Origin: an uncultured Myxococcales bacterium
GTDB lineage: Bacteria > Myxococcota_A > Polyangia > Polyangiales > Polyangiaceae
NCBI GenBank assembly: GCA_937872925.1
Contig: CALMUT010000371.1
Coordinates: 26,831-90,830 of the forward strand
Reading direction: 5' to 3'
DNA: 64,000 bases
Position numbers and translations under genes: made by a program. Positions 59,995-64,000 of the stretch are shown here, in pieces (within the stretch, counting starts at the first letter, position 1; every line of letters begins with the position of its first letter). A model generated the notes under the pieces. It ran no database searches. It saw only the letters and a list, made by a program, of their open reading frames with translations, and had not been told where the DNA came from.

Positions 59995-60738
59995 ATGAGT
60001 ATTCGTGAAACGCTGGCGTTTGCCTGCTGTGCTGCGCTGATTGGCTGCGGAGCGGCGTCTCCACCGGAAAGCGCGGCCCCGGGCGACGCGCCCAAGGGAT
60101 CCGACGCGGAGCCCGGCGGGGCGGCCGGTGGTGGGGCGGCAGCGCCGAGCATGGAGGAACTGCAGCAGGCCTTCATCGGTGGATGCACGAAGAAGCTGCC
60201 GGAGGCTGCCGAGTACTGCAGCTGCAGCTGGGATCAGATGAAGACGTCCTTTTCTCTCGAAGAGATGCGCAGCAAGAACGACGACCCTGCGCGCATGGAC
60301 GCGTTTCGCGACAAAGTGATCAGCGCTTGCGGCGAAAAGATGCCCGAGGCGGAGCTAAAATCTGGGTTCATCCGCGCGTGCGCGGCGGAAGGTCCGGACC
60401 TGGAGCCTTACTGTGATTGTTCTTGGGGCGCCTATCGCAAGAAGCTGTCGAAGGCAGAACTGGCGGACCAACGCATCTTGCAGTCCGAGAAATTCAAACA
60501 GATCCGAAAAGACGCGGTGAAGACTTGTGCGGCGTCGCTGCCAGAGAAGGTCGCTATGGCCGGCTTCATGCGCGGCTGCACCAAGACAGAGGCGCACAAG
60601 CCGTTCTGTGAATGTGCCTGGAAGGCAGTTCGCAAGGACAACTCCGCCGCGGAGATCCAAAGCGGAATGGTGGATCTCGACGCGATGCGCAGCAGAATCA
60701 AGACGGCTTGCGAGAAGTTCAAGCCCAGCAAGGGCTGA
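59995..60738 (+). CDS. Lipoprotein with three copies of a Cys module
   Basis: The 247-residue protein has a signal peptide and lipobox (ALIGC, Cys18) and an Ala/Gly/Pro linker. Three modules share the pattern C-x10-C-x-C-[SA]-W ... C: Cys64/75/77/112, Cys129/140/142/178 and Cys195/205/207/239. Each begins with F-[IM]-x-[GA]-C. Spacing within and between modules is nearly constant, so this is a tandem duplication of a four-Cys fold. The family is not one I recognise. A good SD (AGGAAG) precedes ATG, and a terminator follows. Confidence 0.78.
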   Translation: MSIRETLAFACCAALIGCGAASPPESAAPGDAPKGSDAEPGGAAGGGAAAPSMEELQQAFIGGCTKKLPEAAEYCSCSWDQMKTSFSLEEMRSKNDDPARMDAFRDKVISACGEKMPEAELKSGFIRACAAEGPDLEPYCDCSWGAYRKKLSKAELADQRILQSEKFKQIRKDAVKTCAASLPEKVAMAGFMRGCTKTEAHKPFCECAWKAVRKDNSAAEIQSGMVDLDAMRSRIKTACEKFKPSKG

Positions 60739-60783
60739 AACCGCCTGGGTTGCGTCGACCCCGGGGGCGAACGCGCGCTCTAG

Positions 60784-60806
60784 CAATCCGAAGGATTGTT
60801 ATTTAT
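60784..60806 (+). terminator. Rho-independent terminator
   Basis: CAATCC-GAA-GGATTG (60784-60798) forms a tight stem followed by TTATTTAT. It ends the plus-strand lipoprotein gene just before the convergent preA stop. Confidence 0.75.
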
Positions 60807-60817
60807 GAGACAGCCCA

Positions 60818-62098
60818 CTAGTGCGCGCCCTTCTTGGGGCGGAGTGCGGCGCCCTTCGTGGTGTGATCGTTCCAGGTTGCGGGCGTGAACCCGTTGTCTA
60901 CGGGCTCCATGGTGATGCAACCGGGGACTGGGCAGACGATCTGGCACAGGTTGCATCCCACGCACTCACTCTCGTCGACCACCGGCACTCGCAGCGCGCT
61001 GCTCGGGTCCTTGGGTTGGTGGATGCACTGATGCGCTCCGTCGTGGCAAGCCACCAGGCAGAGCTGGCAGCCGATGCAGCTCTTATCGTCTATCTTGGCG
61101 ATGGTTTCGTAGTTGAGGTCTAGATCGCCCCACTCCGTGTAGCCCGGGATCGCCTTGCCAACCATCTGGTCGATGGTTTCGAAGTTGTGGCTGCGCATGT
61201 ATTCGTCCAGCCCCTCGATCATGTCTTCGACGATGCGATAGCCCTTGAGCATGACTTCCGTGCAGACCTGCACGCTCGTGCTGCCGAGCAGGATGAACTC
61301 CACGGCGTCTCGCCAGTTAGTCACGCCACCGATGCCGCTGATGGGCAGTCCGAATTCTTTGCAGCGCGCAAGCTGCGCAACCATATGCAGCGCAATGGGG
61401 CGCACGGCTGCGCCGCAGTAGCCGCCGTTGGTGCTTTGATCGGCGACGCGCGGATTCGGCACGAAGCGGTCGATGTCGACTCCAATGATGCTCTTGATTG
61501 TGTTGATTAGCGACACGCCGTCCGCTCCGCCGCGTCGAGCCGCGAGCCCGTGGGGCAGAATGTCACCGACGTTCGGTGTGAGCTTGACCAGGACGGGCAC
61601 CGAAGAATACTCCTTGGCCCAGCTGGTGATGCGCTCGTTGACTGTCGGCTCCTGGCCTACGGCAGAACCCATGCCGCGCTCACACATTCCGTGTGGACAG
61701 CCGAAGTTCAGTTCTAGTCCGTCAGCGCCGGCGTCGATGCTTCGCTTGATGATGTCCCGCCACTCTTCTTTGGTTTCCACCATCAGCGATACGACCACGG
61801 CGTGCTTGGGATACTTCTTCTTGGTGTCGTAAATCTCCTTGAAGTTGGTCTCCAGCGGGCGGTCCGTGATGAGTTCGATGTTGTTGAACCCGATGGCGTT
61901 CTTGCCGCCATAGTTGACGGCGCCGAAGCGGCTCGACACGTTCTGGATCGGCTGCCCCAAAGTCTTCCAAACGGCTCCGCCCCAACCGTGGTCGAAGGCA
62001 CGCTGCACCTGTGCGCCAGAGTTGGCGGGCGGCGCGGACGCCAGCCAGAACGGGTTGGGCGACCGGATCCCAGCGCAATTAATCGAGATATCAGGCAT
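60818..62098 (-). CDS. preA: NAD-dependent dihydropyrimidine dehydrogenase subunit PreA
   Basis: PreA carries the FMN TIM-barrel that reduces uracil or thymine, plus a C-terminal ferredoxin domain. The 426-residue sequence shows the substrate loop with GCPHGMCERGMG, the FMN region SGIGGVTNWRDAVEFILLG, and two 4Fe-4S motifs (CIGCQLCLVAC and CVGCNLCQIVC). Its 5' end overlaps the preT 3' end by eight bases, so the two subunits are coupled. With PreT it forms the NADH-dependent enzyme; E. coli preTA is the model. Confidence 0.94.
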   Translation of the reverse strand: MPDISINCAGIRSPNPFWLASAPPANSGAQVQRAFDHGWGGAVWKTLGQPIQNVSSRFGAVNYGGKNAIGFNNIELITDRPLETNFKEIYDTKKKYPKHAVVVSLMVETKEEWRDIIKRSIDAGADGLELNFGCPHGMCERGMGSAVGQEPTVNERITSWAKEYSSVPVLVKLTPNVGDILPHGLAARRGGADGVSLINTIKSIIGVDIDRFVPNPRVADQSTNGGYCGAAVRPIALHMVAQLARCKEFGLPISGIGGVTNWRDAVEFILLGSTSVQVCTEVMLKGYRIVEDMIEGLDEYMRSHNFETIDQMVGKAIPGYTEWGDLDLNYETIAKIDDKSCIGCQLCLVACHDGAHQCIHQPKDPSSALRVPVVDESECVGCNLCQIVCPVPGCITMEPVDNGFTPATWNDHTTKGAALRPKKGAH

Positions 62099-63404
62099 TT
62101 TTGCCTCCCATTAGATACGCGTGCATGGCGCGTGCGGCGGCCTTGCCTTCCGCAGCGGCGTTGACGACTTCTTTGCCGCCGTTGGCGCAGTCGCCCCCAG
62201 CGAACAGTCCTTTGTGTCCAGTCGCGCCGTCTGCGTCGACGATGATCCGGCCGCGTTCGATCTTCACACCACTCAGGTCGGCGAGGAGCTCCCCGAGCTT
62301 GCTCTGACCGATGGCTACCAGCACGAGCTGTGCTTCGATGCTAAATTCAGTCCCTGCTATGGGCTTCTTTTGCTCGTCCAGACGCACACAACGAACGCGC
62401 TGAACTTTCCCAGCGCCTTCAAACGCCACCGGCAGCGCGTGCCACACGGCGCTGCAGCCCTCAACCTTCGCGGCAGCCCATTCGTGTCTATAGCCGGACA
62501 TCTTCTCTTCGGTGCCGCGATACACCATGATGGCTTGCGGGATCCCCAAGCCTTTGGCTTCGCGTACTGCGTCAATGGCGGTGTTTCCACCTCCGACAAC
62601 GACTGCCGTCTGGACTCCCTTCAGCGGCGCTTCGCCGAGCTTGAACTGCTCTATGAAGTCCACTGCGCCGTAGACCCCTGGTAGATCGGCTCCGGGCACG
62701 TCCATGCTGGTATCGGGGCCGAGTCCCAAGCCAATGAATATGGCGTCGTGGCGCTTCTCTAGGTCTGCGACGCTCAGGTCTTTGCCGAGCTCCACACCGG
62801 TCTTGACCTCGACGCCGCCGATCCCGAGCACCCACTCGACCTCTTCGACTGAGCGATCTGCTTGCATCTTATAGGGCGCGACCCCGGTGGTGTTCAAACC
62901 GCCCAAAACGCTGCGTTTTTCGTAAATCGTGCAGGCGTGGCCCAGGCGGCGCAGTTCGTGGGCCGCGGCGAGGCTCGCCGGTCCTCCTCCCACCAGCCCC
63001 ACGCTTTTGCCCGTGTCCTTGCCCGCTTCGAAAAAGCGCTGTTTTTGCTCGAACGCCAGGTCCGTTGCGTATCGTTGCAGCTTGCCGATTTGGATTGGGG
63101 GTACTCCCATCGCGTTGTAGACGCAGTCTCCCACGCAAAGCACCTCCACGGGGCACACCCGAGCGCAGCTCATGCCTAGGATGTTCGACTCGAAGATGGT
63201 GCGGGCGGAACCTTTCACATTCCCCGTAGCGATCTTGCGGATGAACTCCGGGATGTTGATCGCGGTTGGACATTTGGCAATGCAGGGTGCGTCGGAACAA
63301 TACAGACAGCGGTTGGCCTCCACTTCTGCTTGACTCTGCGTATACGCTCCCTTGAAGTCTTCGAAGACAGACTCCCCGCGAGCAACTGGCACTTTCTTCA
63401 GCAT
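62091..63404 (-). CDS. preT: NAD-dependent dihydropyrimidine dehydrogenase subunit PreT
   Basis: PreT passes electrons from NADH through FAD and 4Fe-4S clusters to PreA. ATG 63404 has GGAG six bases upstream and is preferred to the TTG at 63416. The 437-residue protein has the N-terminal cluster ligands (CLYCSDAPCIAKC; CARVCPVEVLCVGDC), the FAD fold GLVGGGPASLAAAHEL, the NADH fold VVVGGGNTAIDAV, and GLFAGGDCANGG near the end, as in GltD. The small zinc-ribbon gene is upstream, 48 bases away. Confidence 0.93.
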   Translation of the reverse strand: MLKKVPVARGESVFEDFKGAYTQSQAEVEANRCLYCSDAPCIAKCPTAINIPEFIRKIATGNVKGSARTIFESNILGMSCARVCPVEVLCVGDCVYNAMGVPPIQIGKLQRYATDLAFEQKQRFFEAGKDTGKSVGLVGGGPASLAAAHELRRLGHACTIYEKRSVLGGLNTTGVAPYKMQADRSVEEVEWVLGIGGVEVKTGVELGKDLSVADLEKRHDAIFIGLGLGPDTSMDVPGADLPGVYGAVDFIEQFKLGEAPLKGVQTAVVVGGGNTAIDAVREAKGLGIPQAIMVYRGTEEKMSGYRHEWAAAKVEGCSAVWHALPVAFEGAGKVQRVRCVRLDEQKKPIAGTEFSIEAQLVLVAIGQSKLGELLADLSGVKIERGRIIVDADGATGHKGLFAGGDCANGGKEVVNAAAEGKAAARAMHAYLMGGKNA

Positions 63405-63452
63405 GATGGTCTCCAACGAGCCGCGCGCGATCCGCGCCGCTCAACAAATCGG

Positions 63453-63713
63453 TCAGCCACTGATCTTGCCCCAAGGCAGACCACCTGGGGCCGGTGACGA
63501 AAACAGGTACAGCGAGACGGTCATCGCCTCCAAGCGGGCGCGCAAGCAGTTCTTGCACGCAAAGGGCGCTTCGCCGCTTAGCGCAACGGACGCCGTTGCA
63601 TCCGCTTCAGAGCCACATAAGTCGCAGGCTGCCGTCACGGAATCGTCTTCGGCGGGCACTCCACCGATAACGACCCCGCGGCCTCGAACGCGCACAATCA
63701 CTTCGCTTGCCAT
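63453..63713 (-). CDS. Small CxxC zinc-ribbon-like protein
   Basis: GAGGAGG four bases upstream of ATG supports this 86-residue gene. It has two CxxC pairs, Cys30/33 and Cys53/56, in CDLCGSEAD and CKNCLRARLEA, which would bind zinc. There is no membrane segment. It is the first gene of the likely preTA transcript. I do not recognise a named family; a zinc-binding accessory or regulator is possible. Confidence 0.75.
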   Translation of the reverse strand: MASEVIVRVRGRGVVIGGVPAEDDSVTAACDLCGSEADATASVALSGEAPFACKNCLRARLEAMTVSLYLFSSPAPGGLPWGKISG

Positions 63714-63820
63714 GCCGCCTCCTCGAAATTCGAGCCTACACTCATATCATTTGCTGGTGGGGCGTGGCGCTGTGGGGCGCCGGCGCGCTAAGCTGGGTGC
63801 AGAACTTGGAGGCGGACGGA

Positions 63821-64000
63821 ATGAACAAAAGCTTGATTTTGGGTTCCCTGGCGATGTTGGCGCTCGCAAGCGCGTGTAGCAGTGATGATGATTCTAGCGG
63901 GAGCGGCGGCACCGCAGGCAGTGCGACGGGCGGCAGCGCGGGGTCCGCGCCTGGCCGCACCCCGCGCACCGCGGCGGGCGGCACCGCGGGCTCCCCGACG
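63821..64000 (+). CDS. Lipoprotein, 5' part only
   Basis: GGAGG (63808-63812) lies eight bases before ATG 63821. The 60 residues visible include a signal peptide and lipobox (LASAC, Cys19), then an Asp run and a Gly/Ser/Thr/Ala-rich linker like those of the other lipoproteins here. The gene runs off the right edge, so the mature domain is not seen. It is divergent from the zinc-ribbon gene, with a 107-base shared promoter region. Confidence 0.8.
   Translation, partial: MNKSLILGSLAMLALASACSSDDDSSGSGGTAGSATGGSAGSAPGRTPRTAAGGTAGSPT

Overview
The window reads as the chromosome of a GC-rich deltaproteobacterium of the Myxococcota, probably of the Polyangiales/Sorangium side. The reasons are a strong G/C bias at third codon positions, many lipoproteins with Gly/Ala/Ser-rich linkers after the lipobox, Cys-rich secreted proteins, a serine/threonine-kinase-like protein fused to a very long TPR array, a two-domain Pap kinase, and a type II secretion operon ordered gspC to gspN. 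This placement is inference from family content. I saw no rRNA, tRNA, CRISPR array, insertion sequence or phage gene.

Layout. 1-5.4 kb: a surface-type protein, an unknown protein, ridA, recR and dnaX (minus strand). 5.5-13.0 kb: a plus-strand block with a lipoprotein, an NtrB-like histidine kinase, bioA, a [2Fe-2S] ferredoxin-like protein, a small unknown, then an NtrC-type sigma-54 activator behind a striking operator-like array, and pap. 13.1-15.0 kb: a transglutaminase-elicitor-type lipoprotein with two PPC domains. 15.4-29.6 kb: one uninterrupted type II secretion operon, gspC-D-E-F-(GspG-like)-G-H-I-J-K-L-M-N, whose genes mostly overlap by 1-4 bases. It is preceded by a near-consensus sigma-54 promoter. 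29.7-37.7 kb: a Cys-rich lipoprotein, the kinase-TPR giant, ftsB and a GspE-N-domain protein. 37.8-45.2 kb: a topoisomerase IV A subunit, a Kazal-like lipoprotein, an M20 amidohydrolase and a large Cys-rich lipoprotein with a propeller-like tail.

45.2-63.8 kb holds what looks like a complete reductive pyrimidine catabolic route, scattered over several transcription units: a beta-ureidopropionase-like amidase with an SLC23-like nucleobase permease, a CoA-acylating (methyl)malonate-semialdehyde dehydrogenase, a taurine/beta-alanine-type aminotransferase, a dihydropyrimidinase, and PreT-PreA (dihydropyrimidine dehydrogenase). Together they would take uracil to acetyl-CoA (or thymine to propionyl-CoA). 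Interleaved are an ExbB/TonB-like pair, outer-membrane barrel candidates, and a compact module of SGNH hydrolase, SxtJ-like membrane protein, a 50-residue membrane protein and a NodU/CmcH-type carbamoyltransferase. That module has the same gene content as sxtI-J-K-L of saxitoxin clusters. It is the best candidate here for an incompletely described system.

Start sites were chosen from Shine-Dalgarno spacing, stop/start overlaps and family N-termini, and differ from the longest open frame in many places. The right edge cuts a lipoprotein gene. The left edge may hold the last codons of another gene.
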